This document shows, piece by piece, positions 43,001-51,467 of a stretch of DNA of 64,000 nt. Position 1 is the stretch's first letter. Every line of letters starts with the position of its first letter. Made by a program: the position numbers and the translations under genes. Source of the stretch: Paenibacillus sp. FSL H7-0331. Its GTDB lineage: Bacteria; Bacillota; Bacilli; Paenibacillales; NBRC-103111. The notes beneath the pieces were generated by a model. The model ran no database searches. It saw only the letters and a list, made by a program, of their open reading frames with translations, and had not been told where the DNA came from. The DNA lies in the NCBI RefSeq assembly GCF_001956045.1, contig NZ_MRTH01000026.1:1-64000 (forward strand), read 5' to 3'.

Positions 43001-43872
43001 TATATTTGCTGCGCCGATTTAACTTGTTCATGCGCATGATACGAGCTGCGCACCAAGGGTCCGGATTCGACATGGCTGAAGCCGCGCTTCATGCCTTCGA
43101 TTTTCAACTCTGCAAATTGCTCCGGTGTATAATATTTTTTTACCTTTAAATGTTTGACGGATGGCTGTAAATATTGACCAATTGTCATGATATTGCAGCC
43201 TACTGCGCGCAAGTCGTCCATAGTTTGAAGAATCTCGGACCATTCTTCTCCAAGTCCAAGCATGATACTGGCCTTCGTCGGGATTTCCGGTGCAATTTTC
43301 TTCGACCTTGCAAGCAGCTCCAAGGTACGGCTGTATTTGGCCTTGGATCGTACTTTATCGGATAGACGCTCCACAGTTTCGATATTATGGTTCAAAATAT
43401 CCGGTTTGGCGGCCAGCACGGTCCGAAGCGATTCCTCATTACCCAAAAAATCGGGAATCAGCACTTCGACACCACACATCGGCAGCCGTTTACGAATCGC
43501 TCTAATGGTAGCAGCAAATATCGAAGAACCTCCGTCAGCCAGATCATCTCTCGCTACAGAAGTAACTACAACGTGTTTAAGCCCCATTTGCTCTGATGCC
43601 TCGGCCACACGCTCCGGCTCTTGAAGATCAAGCTCAGTCGGCAAACCTGAATTAACAGCACAAAAACGGCATGCGCGTGTGCAAATATCACCAAGTATCA
43701 TAAAAGTGGCCGTGCGATTCGCCCAGCACTCATGAATATTCGGACATTTGGCTTCTTCACAAACCGTATGTAGTGTTTTGTCGCGCATCATATTTTTTAA
43801 TTCTTTAAAATTCTCACCTGTAGTCAGTTTAATTTTTAACCAATCGGGCTTACGTTCAACTGGTGTAGACAT
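43000..43872 (-). CDS. lipA: Lipoyl synthase
   Basis: 290 residues. A radical-SAM enzyme that inserts two sulphurs into octanoyl chains on lipoyl domains. Both cluster sites are seen: the auxiliary [12 protein letters not shown] near residue 40 and the radical-[11 protein letters not shown] near residue 65, plus the [15 protein letters not shown] stretch typical of LipA. ATG 43872 is preferred to the TTG or ATG at 43905, since AGGGAC precedes it and the family starts here. Last part of the sequence ends SYHAHEQ. Same strand as yutD. Confidence 0.95.
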   Translation of the reverse strand: MSTPVERKPDWLKIKLTTGENFKELKNMMRDKTLHTVCEEAKCPNIHECWANRTATFMILGDICTRACRFCAVNSGLPTELDLQEPERVAEASEQMGLKHVVVTSVARDDLADGGSSIFAATIRAIRKRLPMCGVEVLIPDFLGNEESLRTVLAAKPDILNHNIETVERLSDKVRSKAKYSRTLELLARSKKIAPEIPTKASIMLGLGEEWSEILQTMDDLRAVGCNIMTIGQYLQPSVKHLKVKKYYTPEQFAELKIEGMKRGFSHVESGPLVRSSYHAHEQVKSAQQI

Positions 43873-43917
43873 TGTGTCGTCCCTGCTTTCCGTGGCATAT
43901 TCCAAGCTTATGAAGCT

Positions 43918-43926
43918 ATTATATCA
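43918..43926 (-). promoter_or_regulatory. Extended -10 promoter of lipA
   Basis: TGATATAAT on the minus strand, 46 bases before the chosen ATG; a -35 is poor (TGGATT at 17 bases). Confidence 0.5.
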
Positions 43927-44030
43927 CGAAAGAGCTAACAATCCACATTCGCTTTTATTTGTGTTAAACTGGATAAGGACAACAATTAACGGGCAGAGCT
44001 CAACTGTCACTTTGGAGGCATAGGCTTTAT

Positions 44031-44822
44031 ATGATAAATCTGGAATCCATACTTAAACACGTTCGTTCCGGAGATTTGGACGTTGCAGAAGCGCAAAAGC
44101 ATCTCGAGGAATTCATGAGTAAACAAAGTCAGGCAAGCGATCGTATCGAGGATCTTGGCTATGCACAGCTGGATATCGATAGGGAACGCAGGACCGGCTT
44201 TCCTGAGGTTATTTACGGGGAAAATAAATCGGCTGAGCAAGTCACGGCGATCTTTCTTAAGATGATGGACCATTTGGACCGCGTGCTGGCAACACGTGTA
44301 AGCAAGGAAAAGGCGGATTTTGTGCAGCAGGCGATTCCCGGGATTACCTATCACGAGGATGCTCGTGTACTGACATGGTATAAGGATCAGGCTGCGCGTA
44401 TGCCCAAGACCGAAGGTTATATTGCAGTCGTATGCGCTGGAACCTCCGATCTCTTCGTTGCCGAGGAAGCTGCTTTGACAGCTGAAAATATGGGCTGCCG
44501 CGTGGAGCGGGTGTATGATGTAGGTGTTGCCGGTATACATAGACTATTCCGTAAGCTTGACGTTATTCGCGGAGCCAATGCCATCGTCGTTGCAGCAGGT
44601 ATGGAAGGCGCTCTGGTCAGTGTTCTTGGCGGTCTCGTTTCCAAGCCCGTTATTGCCGTTCCTACGAGTGTAGGCTACGGTGCCAGCTTTCATGGCGTGG
44701 CTGCACTTCTGGCTATGCTTAATTCCTGCGCACCAGGCGTATCCGTAGTCAATATTGATAACGGCTTTGGTGCCGGTTATAATGCGGCATTAATACATAA
44801 AAATACGACAAAGAGGGATTAA
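44031..44822 (+). CDS. larB: Nickel-pincer cofactor biosynthesis protein LarB
   Basis: 263 residues. LarB carboxylates and hydrolyses nicotinic acid adenine dinucleotide, the first step to the nickel-pincer cofactor. The C-terminal PurE-like half has IAVVCAGTSDLFVAEEA, AGMEGALVSVLGGL, PTSVGYGASFHGVAALLAM and a final NIDNGFGAGY; the N-terminal part (RTGFPEVIYGENK) is characteristic. GGAGGC precedes the start. Divergent from lipA; larC1 follows 2 bases after the stop. LarE and the racemase LarA are not in the window. Confidence 0.93.
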   Translation: MINLESILKHVRSGDLDVAEAQKHLEEFMSKQSQASDRIEDLGYAQLDIDRERRTGFPEVIYGENKSAEQVTAIFLKMMDHLDRVLATRVSKEKADFVQQAIPGITYHEDARVLTWYKDQAARMPKTEGYIAVVCAGTSDLFVAEEAALTAENMGCRVERVYDVGVAGIHRLFRKLDVIRGANAIVVAAGMEGALVSVLGGLVSKPVIAVPTSVGYGASFHGVAALLAMLNSCAPGVSVVNIDNGFGAGYNAALIHKNTTKRD

Positions 44823-44824
44823 CG

Positions 44825-45976
44825 ATGAAAATAGCATTTTTTGACTGCTTTTCAGGGATCAGTGGAGATATGAGCCTGGCAGCCCTCGTCGATGCGGGTG
44901 CTGATCGTCATTATATCGAGGAGGAATTGAGCAAGATTCAGATCGAGCCTTTTTCTCTGGAGTGGAAGCGTGTTAATAAAAAAGGAATTTCAGCGTTAAA
45001 AATGGACGTTATCCTCGATCCCCATTCACCGCCGACCTACCATCGGCATTATTCGGAAATTGTAAAAATCATTAACAGCTGCGGCTTTAACGATCGTGTT
45101 GTCGCTTTAAGCTCAGCTATATTTGAGAAAATTGCTATTGCCGAAGCCAAAATCCATAATATCCCGATTGAAACCGTTCATTTTCATGAGGTCGGCGCCA
45201 TCGATTCTATCGTGGATGTGATCGGTGTTGCACTTGCCTTGGATTCGTTAGAGGTCGAGAAAATATGGTCCTCTCCAGTACCTCTGGGCTCAGGAACGGT
45301 TAATTGCGACCACGGGATCTATCCGGTTCCGGCACCTGCAACCTTGGAAATGATGCGTGGGCTTCCTATCGCTCCAACCGCTTACAGCATGGAAATGACA
45401 ACACCAACAGGTGCCGGCATCATTGCTGGCATAGTGGATGAATTCTCCAAAGGTTTTCCTTCGATGATTGTTGAAACCATCGGATATGGTGCTGGTACCC
45501 GAGACTTGCCGAACCAACCGAACGTGCTTCGTGTCGTGATTGGAAAAACCGACCCTTTTATTCCTAAATACCAAGTCCCGCATCAAGAAATCCAAAAACA
45601 TGGACACTTGCATGAACACGAGCAGCATCATAAGGACCATGGTCATGAGCATAGTCACGACCACGGGCACAGTCATGGACACGATCATTCCCATGATCAC
45701 GAGCATAGTCACGGACATGACCATTCCCACGATCACGGGCATAGTCATGGACATGAGCATTCCCATGATCACAGTCATGAGCAGGAGCACAGTCACTTGC
45801 GTAACCAGGATCAAGGACGCTTTCGTATGATTGAGCAGCCTCATAGCCATTCCCATGATCACTCACATACTCATTCCCATAATGATCTTGATTCCGATCA
45901 CGATCATCAGAATCATAAACATGATCCTTCCATTCATGGTGAGTGTACGGATATTCCTCCAGACCTCAAGCAATAA
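44825..45976 (+). CDS. larC1: LarC N-terminal half (LarC1) with a long histidine-rich tail
   Basis: 383 residues. LarC installs nickel in the pincer cofactor. The first 255 residues are the LarC1 part: FFDCFSGISGDMSLAAL, VHFHEVGAIDSIVDV, TPTGAGIIAG. The last 125 residues carry about 45 histidines in HSHDHGH-type repeats, which should bind many nickel ions as a store or donor. The C-terminal nucleotide-handling half of normal LarC is missing here and is encoded separately on the other strand at 46065. RBS AGAGGGA before ATG 44825. Confidence 0.9.
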   Translation: MKIAFFDCFSGISGDMSLAALVDAGADRHYIEEELSKIQIEPFSLEWKRVNKKGISALKMDVILDPHSPPTYHRHYSEIVKIINSCGFNDRVVALSSAIFEKIAIAEAKIHNIPIETVHFHEVGAIDSIVDVIGVALALDSLEVEKIWSSPVPLGSGTVNCDHGIYPVPAPATLEMMRGLPIAPTAYSMEMTTPTGAGIIAGIVDEFSKGFPSMIVETIGYGAGTRDLPNQPNVLRVVIGKTDPFIPKYQVPHQEIQKHGHLHEHEQHHKDHGHEHSHDHGHSHGHDHSHDHEHSHGHDHSHDHGHSHGHEHSHDHSHEQEHSHLRNQDQGRFRMIEQPHSHSHDHSHTHSHNDLDSDHDHQNHKHDPSIHGECTDIPPDLKQ

Positions 45977-45992
45977 ACCAGACAGCTTAGAC

Positions 45993-46038
45993 AAAAAGGA
46001 CACCAAAAGGAAGAAACTTTTCCTCAGGTGTCCTTTTT
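45993..46038. terminator. Bidirectional terminator between larC1 and larC2
   Basis: Perfect 12-base stem AAAAAGGACACC / GGTGTCCTTTTT with a smaller inner pairing. It serves both convergent genes. Confidence 0.85.
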
Positions 46039-46064
46039 CCTTTTAGTTCTTTTCCATACCTATC

Positions 46065-46574
46065 CTATTCCTCACTTTGTACAGTTAACCCCTCGTTTTC
46101 TCGCCTGCCTCTATGTAGAAACTGCCGTTTTACCTCTTCATAAACCTGTTTCAAAGGGATGCCATGTGCGAGCGCAGCCTGCTCACATTCTTTGAATTCC
46201 GGGGCAAATTGAACCATTTCGCCGCGGTGATAGCCGATTTTAACATTTATCATGCCCCACGGTGTGGAAACCTGCTCAAATGCCCGTCCCAGCCTATGGC
46301 AGGATGCCCGCAAATAACGAAGACCAATCGTTGTTGTTTCACTAAAAATCACTTCTTCTATCGATTGCAGCTTCCGTTCATCTATAAGCACATTCAACAT
46401 CATACCGGGTCGGCCTTTTTTCATAATAATCGGTATCCAGTACACATCATTTGCTCCTGCATCAAATAAACGATCGGTAACATAAGGACAAATCTCCGGA
46501 TTCATATCGTCAATATTGGCCTGAATGAGCAGCATATCTTCATCTATGTGCTCTTCACGGTGTTCAAATCCCAT
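46065..46574 (-). CDS. larC2: LarC C-terminal half (LarC2) as a separate gene
   Basis: 169 residues matching only the C-terminal domain of LarC: IQANIDDMNPEICPYVTDRL, DVYWIPIIMKKGRPGMML, FSETTTIGLRY and FAPEFKECEQAALAHGIPLK. In the LarC of lactobacilli this domain is joined to LarC1 by ribosomal frameshifting on the same message; here it lies on the opposite strand, tail-to-tail with larC1. ATG 46574 follows GAGGG by 7 bases. A candidate extended -10 (TGGTAGAAT) lies upstream. No sign of decay is visible, so it should work in trans. Confidence 0.88.
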   Translation of the reverse strand: MGFEHREEHIDEDMLLIQANIDDMNPEICPYVTDRLFDAGANDVYWIPIIMKKGRPGMMLNVLIDERKLQSIEEVIFSETTTIGLRYLRASCHRLGRAFEQVSTPWGMINVKIGYHRGEMVQFAPEFKECEQAALAHGIPLKQVYEEVKRQFLHRGRRENEGLTVQSEE

Positions 46575-46645
46575 CCTGCATCCCTCTTTCTTCAGTACCA
46601 GGTCCCCTACCCAACGATCAAGGTAAGTTCTGCTCTTAACCTTGA

Positions 46646-46654
46646 TTCTACCAA
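46646..46654 (-). promoter_or_regulatory. Candidate extended -10 promoter of larC2
   Basis: TGGTAGAAT on the minus strand, about 70 bases before the ATG. It supports independent transcription of larC2. Confidence 0.4.
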
Positions 46655-46786
46655 AAATAAGCTGTGCTGAGAATCTGTACCTCAAGTTTGTATGCGCGGA
46701 TAAAAGCAGCACTTCCAACATAACCTACTAACACCAATTTGAGCGGACGTACACAGCCATCATGTCCGGATATGGAGGAAAACATC

Positions 46787-47821
46787 ATGAAAGCAATCGG
46801 GATACGTGGGTTCCTTAAAGTATTCATGTGCGGAAGCATACTGCTAGGGACGTCTTTTCCGATATATGCAGCAGCAATTCCACCCTCTCAGCCTGCCGCA
46901 GAGCCCAAGAGCCTTAGCGCTGTATTCGCCGAAAGAAAAGATTTATTCGATAAAATCAGTACCGTAACCGGAATACCCTGGTACATATTCGCAGGTATAG
47001 ACCAATATGAGCGTACCATTCAACTCACACGTAAACGCCCGAATAGCGACGGACTGATCGCTCTCACCTTTACAGAGCTGCAGTGGTGCGGCATGATGAA
47101 TCCTGATCACTCGGACACCAATGAATCCAGTATTGCTTTGTTTGACGGAATCGGCAAGGATGGCTCTGGTGATGGAAAAGCAGACCGCTTGAACGAGCTG
47201 GACAGGCTGTATGCCATAGCCAACTATTTGTTAAAGCAAGGCTCTGGCGACGAGGACCTGCGAATTGGATTGTGGGAGTATTATCAAAATACACGTAGTG
47301 TGGAGCGCATCGAGCAGTTTGCAAGGCTGTATGCAGAATTCGAAACGCTTGATTTGCACGAACACACCTTTGTCATGCCGCTGAACGCCGACTATTCATA
47401 CCGCAGTACTTGGGGAGCCAGCCGTGGCTGGGGCGGTTATCGCATCCATGAAGGTACCGACCTATTTGCGGGCTATGGAGTTCCAGTGCGCAGTGCTGCT
47501 TATGGGATTGTCGAGGTTATGGGCTGGAATGTATACGGGGGCTGGAGAGTTGGCATCCGCGATTTAAATAATGTGTATCATTACTATGCACATTTATCAG
47601 GCTTCAACAAAGAGGTCAAGGAAGGAGATATCGTCAAGGCTGGTCAGATTATAGGTTGGGTAGGCAGCTCAGGGTATGGCAAGCAGGGTACATCCGGTAA
47701 ATTTCCTTCGCATTTACATTATGGACTTTACCGCGATAACGGCTTGACGGATTGGTCATTCGATCCCTACCCCCATCTACGTAAATGGGAGCGCGAGGAA
47801 CGAATTCGTAAAAAGAAATGA
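46787..47821 (+). CDS. M23 peptidase, LytH-like
   Basis: About 344 residues. Signal peptide (FMCGSILLGTSFPIYAAA), a helical N-terminal part (about 30-190) and a C-terminal LytM/M23 domain with zinc ligands in HEGTDLF and HLHYG. In B. subtilis the lytH (yunA) gene, an M23 L-Ala-D-Glu peptidase that trims the spore cortex, lies between lipA and yunB; the same order is seen here apart from the lar insertion. ATG 46787 has GGAGG 8 bases upstream. Convergent with yunB. Confidence 0.85.
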   Translation: MKAIGIRGFLKVFMCGSILLGTSFPIYAAAIPPSQPAAEPKSLSAVFAERKDLFDKISTVTGIPWYIFAGIDQYERTIQLTRKRPNSDGLIALTFTELQWCGMMNPDHSDTNESSIALFDGIGKDGSGDGKADRLNELDRLYAIANYLLKQGSGDEDLRIGLWEYYQNTRSVERIEQFARLYAEFETLDLHEHTFVMPLNADYSYRSTWGASRGWGGYRIHEGTDLFAGYGVPVRSAAYGIVEVMGWNVYGGWRVGIRDLNNVYHYYAHLSGFNKEVKEGDIVKAGQIIGWVGSSGYGKQGTSGKFPSHLHYGLYRDNGLTDWSFDPYPHLRKWEREERIRKKK

Positions 47822-47835
47822 GCACATGTAATTCA

Positions 47836-48624
47836 TCATGGCTTGACTACGCTGCCAGCTTCCCCTGCCTCATGGGGAGCGGATTCCTTGGAAGGGACCA
47901 ATGGCAGCTTGGGAAGCGATAAGCCCGAGGGCAGCGCCGGAGCCTGAGAGCTGTTCACCTGGTTCCCTTTGCCGTCAAAATAATAAGTCGGTACATCACC
48001 CACTACAAGTGCATACGAAATCGGCACCTCAGTTTCCACCACTTCCGGTACGGTGTCCATCGGGATAATAATGGTCACCTCGGCGATAATGCGAAGGTAC
48101 ACCTCTACGAGCAGCATGTTAATGCCTGCATTTTGATAGCGTGTGCTTAAATCGACCTTAACGGCACCAGCAGGCACAAATTTTATAGGAATATTGGGGC
48201 CGAACGAAGCTAGAATCGGACTGTTTAGTGCTTGACCTAAAGGGATATGCTCTGGAAAAGCCTGCAGATTGGTAAGCTGACTCTGTACGGTTTTGATCGT
48301 ATCGGCAGTTATTTTCATATGCTCGGAATAGTTCAGCATAAACCCGGTAATTTTACCGTTATTGTCTGTCCGCCAATCAATCAGCTTTTCAAAATTGGTG
48401 CTCTGTGCAATCCTGTCGGAAATGGCTGAATTGATGGATTGCGTAGCGATCTGTTTCACCCGAATTTTGGCCAGACTGGCCAGCGGAGGCTTTAAGTTCT
48501 TTTCAATATAAATAAACATTTGCAAGGTGAATAGCAGCACAATGAGAGCAATTATGATCAGATTGCGTTTTAATTTTTTGGTGCCAACGGGTTTGCTTCT
48601 CCATCTTCGCTTCAGCACCAGCAT
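47836..48624 (-). CDS. yunB: Sporulation protein YunB
   Basis: 262 residues. One N-terminal transmembrane helix (NLIIIALIVLLFTLQMFIYIE) and an extracytoplasmic domain with IATQSINSAISDRI, LGQALNSPILASFGPNIPIK and EVYLRIIAEVTIIIP, as in YunB of Bacillales, a sigma-E-dependent mother-cell protein. The C-terminus is proline rich. The gene is preceded by one unit of the hairpin repeat, ending in AGGAGG. Confidence 0.88.
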   Translation of the reverse strand: MLVLKRRWRSKPVGTKKLKRNLIIIALIVLLFTLQMFIYIEKNLKPPLASLAKIRVKQIATQSINSAISDRIAQSTNFEKLIDWRTDNNGKITGFMLNYSEHMKITADTIKTVQSQLTNLQAFPEHIPLGQALNSPILASFGPNIPIKFVPAGAVKVDLSTRYQNAGINMLLVEVYLRIIAEVTIIIPMDTVPEVVETEVPISYALVVGDVPTYYFDGKGNQVNSSQAPALPSGLSLPKLPLVPSKESAPHEAGEAGSVVKP

Positions 48625-48632
48625 GGCAGGGA

Positions 48633-48675
48633 CCTCCTAAAAGTTTTGTACAGCAAAACTGGCTTTATAAGGCTC
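48633..48675 (-). repeat. Single SD-linked hairpin repeat before yunB
   Basis: Minus strand: GCCTTATAAAGCC (diverged from ATGCTTACGAAGTC), AGTTTTG / CAAAACT stem, then TTTAGGAGG. Confidence 0.75.
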
Positions 48676-48804
48676 GCTCTAATTAGCATGTACTTCCCTA
48701 AAGCCTATGCCGCTGCCAACTGAAAAAGAAGAAAAGGATTTGTTCCCGATGACATCACTAAACCTGTGAGTATGCTGGACGTTGTTGACTTCATTCAATC
48801 CAGG

Positions 48805-48837
48805 CCAAAAAGAGCCGCTATAGTTACACGGCTCTTG
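48805..48837 (-). terminator. Terminator of the isomerase-like gene
   Basis: Stem AAGAGCCG / CGGCTCTT followed by TTTTGG on the minus strand. Confidence 0.75.
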
Positions 48838-48863
48838 CTCTACTCTTATTTACAATTTACAGC

Positions 48864-49676
48864 CTAACCCCGCTGCTTAAGAACAAAATCACGGGCATCG
48901 CTCGTGTAGGGCTCCTGGGCATTTTCCAGCGTTACATAGGATAGCGGCTTATATTGGTTCAGCAGCTCGATGAACATCGGATAGTTTAATATACCTTGTC
49001 CCGAGGAAACGGTTTGCAGCTTGCCGTCGGAATCCAGCTTGATATCCTTCGAATGTGCGCTGACCACACGATGACCCAACAGGTGGAACGCTTCCTGCAT
49101 AATTTCATGCTGACGCTCATAGTTATCCTGGGTCATTAGATTACACGGATCCATCACCACGCCGATATTGGAAGAAGGTACCTCATCAATCAACTGTGCC
49201 AAATCTCCCGCTGTACCTACGATGTGACTTGAAGCGACCTCCATTCCGACCATGATACCGAATTTTTCCGCTTCCTCAGCCATTTCCTCAACCGCTGAAC
49301 GCAAACGCCGCCAATTTCGATCCTGATCTTGAATTACAGGTACACCCGTTTCGGTAGCAACAATCGAGGCACCGAACTGGCGTGCATAACGCAAATGCTC
49401 CTTGAAGCGGTCTACGTTATGCCGCCACTTCGTATCGTCAAGTTCAATCAAGTCCATATAACAGCCCAATACAGGTATGCCTACACCCTGTTTATCAAAG
49501 GCCTCTCCTATTGCATTGGCCAAACCGGGGCTAAGCTTGCCCAAGCTGCAATCGACATCTGTGATGGCCTTGGACAGCGCCAGCTGCACATAGTTAAAGC
49601 GATAAGATGCGACCTTGGCTGCGAGCTGCGCGAAGGGTTGAGGACCTACATTATGAGCCAATATTCCAACTGACAT
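48864..49676 (-). CDS. Sugar phosphate isomerase/epimerase-like TIM barrel
   Basis: About 270 residues of the AP-endonuclease-2 / xylose-isomerase-like fold. Probable metal ligands are in GMEVASSH, VVMDPCNL, SAHSKDIK and VTLENAQ. Such enzymes isomerise or epimerise free sugars or sugar acids. ATG 49676 is preferred to the in-frame start at 49697 because GGAG lies 9 bases before it. The upstream region holds a candidate promoter and a cre-like box, so it may be expressed apart from the binding-protein gene before it. Confidence 0.8.
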   Translation of the reverse strand: MSVGILAHNVGPQPFAQLAAKVASYRFNYVQLALSKAITDVDCSLGKLSPGLANAIGEAFDKQGVGIPVLGCYMDLIELDDTKWRHNVDRFKEHLRYARQFGASIVATETGVPVIQDQDRNWRRLRSAVEEMAEEAEKFGIMVGMEVASSHIVGTAGDLAQLIDEVPSSNIGVVMDPCNLMTQDNYERQHEIMQEAFHLLGHRVVSAHSKDIKLDSDGKLQTVSSGQGILNYPMFIELLNQYKPLSYVTLENAQEPYTSDARDFVLKQRG

Positions 49677-49738
49677 TTCTATACACTCCATTTCCATATA
49701 TCAAAGTAAATGATTGCGGGATCACAGACTGGTTTAAC

Positions 49739-49754
49739 TTGCAAACGTTCACAA
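49739..49754. promoter_or_regulatory. Catabolite-response (cre)-like box
   Basis: TTGCAAACGTTCACAA fits the consensus WTGNAANCGNWWNCAW at all but one position. It lies 33-48 bases downstream of the candidate -10, where CcpA binding would block transcription. Confidence 0.45.
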
Positions 49755-49786
49755 GACTCCTTAGTGATCGTGGGCTTCTGGTTCAC

Positions 49787-49795
49787 ATGATACCA
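49787..49795 (-). promoter_or_regulatory. Candidate promoter of the isomerase-like gene
   Basis: Extended -10 TGGTATCAT, with TTTATA 17 bases upstream as a weak -35, on the minus strand. Confidence 0.4.
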
Positions 49796-49819
49796 GTTTT
49801 TCGGACAGCTATAAAGCGC

Positions 49820-49851
49820 AAACAATCCCTTGATGGCACAAGAGATTGTTT
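49820..49851 (-). terminator. Hairpin after the binding-protein gene
   Basis: Stem AAACAATC / GATTGTTT with a 16-base loop on the minus strand, about 37 bases after the stop at 49888; the T-tract is weak, so termination may be partial. Confidence 0.4.
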
Positions 49852-49887
49852 ACATACGCCCTTTCAGTGTGCAGCCTTTCAAAATCG

Positions 49888-51444
49888 TTATTTTTTCTTA
49901 TTGGTTTTCTCGTAATCGGCTTTGTACTCCTCAATAATTTTGGAGCCACCGGCCTTCTTCCACTTTTCAATCTCGGCCTGCCAGCCTGTATCGTCAAGCT
50001 TGCCCATAATGTATTTGGTTTGTGCATCCCAAATCATCTGCTCCAGCTCTTTCCCGCGCTCCGTATAAGTCTCTGAATTCAGCGTAAGCGCCGGATTGGC
50101 GATCGAATACTTCGTATTTTCCTTCGCAACCGCAATCCCCTTCTCACCGATCGGGATGTCCTTCAGCGGTAAGCTGTTATAGCCCTCGATGTAAGGAAGA
50201 TTATCTCGAAAAGGCTTGACTTCCCTCTGGTAAGCAGTCAGATCGGTAAACTCCGCCTGGTTATCGGCCGTTTTCACATAATGCTTGCCTTCGATACCGC
50301 GCTGCAGAACCGTAGTGGCTTCAGGGTTCATGACGTTATCCAGAAACGTTAACAGCTTCCTGACTTCAGCTTCGGTTTTTACTGTTGATTTGGGAATGAC
50401 GTAGATGCCCGAATTACCCGTTTGTCCTGCAACACGAATTCCCTTTGGACCATCCAAAGGCTCTACATCAACGATTCCTTTGGGATCTGCTTTAGATAAA
50501 CGATCCTGCTGGCTTTTGGCAGTTTGAGCAACCGCTATTTTGATACCAGCCCGACCGGAGTCAAACAGCTTATCGGCTTCAGTTGCATCAAAAACGGCAA
50601 AGTCCTGATTAATCAGCTTTTCCTCGTATAGTCGTTTGAACAGCTTTAACACATCATTATATTCCTTGGAGATGAACTCCGGCTCAAAGCTGCCATTCAA
50701 TAACGACCATTTATTAGGTCCACCCAATCCTACGGCGAATCGAGTCAGCAGCGAGGCCTGGCCTTCATTATATTTTTTGAACAGCACCATCCCATACGTG
50801 TCGTTCTTCCCATTTTTATCGGGGTCATTCAATGTCATCGCTTTGATCACCTGGTACCAGTCATCCGTGGTTTTGGGTAGCTTGAGCCCGAGACCATCCA
50901 GCCAATCCTTCCGGTACACTATCGCCGCACGTGCAATTTCCGAGAAAATAGGAACCCCGTACATTTTTCCATCGACCCTAATATTATCGAAAAACTGCTC
51001 GCTCTGCGCTGACAAATTTTTATAATCCTTCAAATACGGACCTACTTCCCAAAACAGTCCCGACTGCATGAAACTGATGGTGCTGGGTGTGTACTGTATT
51101 TTGAGCAGCTGCGGCATTTCGTTGGATGCAATCATCACGTTTACCTTATCATCGTATGCGGCGTTCGGAATCCACTGAATATTCAACTTGGTATTCGTGT
51201 ATTTCTCGATCAATTGCTCCACTTCGCTGTTTTTGTTCGGAATATCGCCAACCTGGGCAAGTGCAATATTAATCGTCATTGGTGTTTGACTTTCTTTATC
51301 GCCTGCAGGCTGTTTATTAACTGAAGCACCACCACCGCCACAAGCCGTTAGCGATGTCGTTACTACGAGCGCGCCTGCCAGCAGCTTCAATCCGGAATTT
51401 ATTTTCGACTTTGGCTGTTTGTCTCGCTTTTCGCTTGGCTTCAT
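49888..51444 (-). CDS. ABC sugar transporter binding lipoprotein, copy 1
   Basis: 518 residues. Signal peptide with lipobox LTAC, then GGGG-rich linker and the binding fold (QVGDIPNKNSEVEQLIEKYT, KDWLDGLGLKLPKTTDDWY, DPDKNGKNDTYG, the last resembling a calcium loop). Close in sequence along its whole length to the protein at 53634; both probably serve the single permease pair between them. Last residues are lysine-rich. It follows the LytC-type permease by 23 bases. Confidence 0.9.
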   Translation of the reverse strand: MKPSEKRDKQPKSKINSGLKLLAGALVVTTSLTACGGGGASVNKQPAGDKESQTPMTINIALAQVGDIPNKNSEVEQLIEKYTNTKLNIQWIPNAAYDDKVNVMIASNEMPQLLKIQYTPSTISFMQSGLFWEVGPYLKDYKNLSAQSEQFFDNIRVDGKMYGVPIFSEIARAAIVYRKDWLDGLGLKLPKTTDDWYQVIKAMTLNDPDKNGKNDTYGMVLFKKYNEGQASLLTRFAVGLGGPNKWSLLNGSFEPEFISKEYNDVLKLFKRLYEEKLINQDFAVFDATEADKLFDSGRAGIKIAVAQTAKSQQDRLSKADPKGIVDVEPLDGPKGIRVAGQTGNSGIYVIPKSTVKTEAEVRKLLTFLDNVMNPEATTVLQRGIEGKHYVKTADNQAEFTDLTAYQREVKPFRDNLPYIEGYNSLPLKDIPIGEKGIAVAKENTKYSIANPALTLNSETYTERGKELEQMIWDAQTKYIMGKLDDTGWQAEIEKWKKAGGSKIIEEYKADYEKTNKKK

Positions 51445-51467
51445 CAGCTTCTCCTTTACGATTAACT

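Noticed and set aside
45290..45862. Met- and Val-rich minus-strand frame opposite the histidine tail of LarC1
   Set aside because: A by-product of the CAT/CAC repeats; the composition is simply the complement of the His-rich coding repeat.
46575..46721. 49-residue N-terminal extension of LarC2
   Set aside because: It would cover the candidate promoter; the ATG at 46574 has a better RBS and coincides with the start of the conserved domain. A LarC1-like remnant is not visible in this stretch.
49698..49775. Leader peptide (about 33 codons from a GTG near 49756) before the isomerase-like gene
   Set aside because: An AAGGAG-GTG arrangement exists, but the frame runs into the isomerase gene in another phase and has no feature of regulatory leaders; too weak to call.
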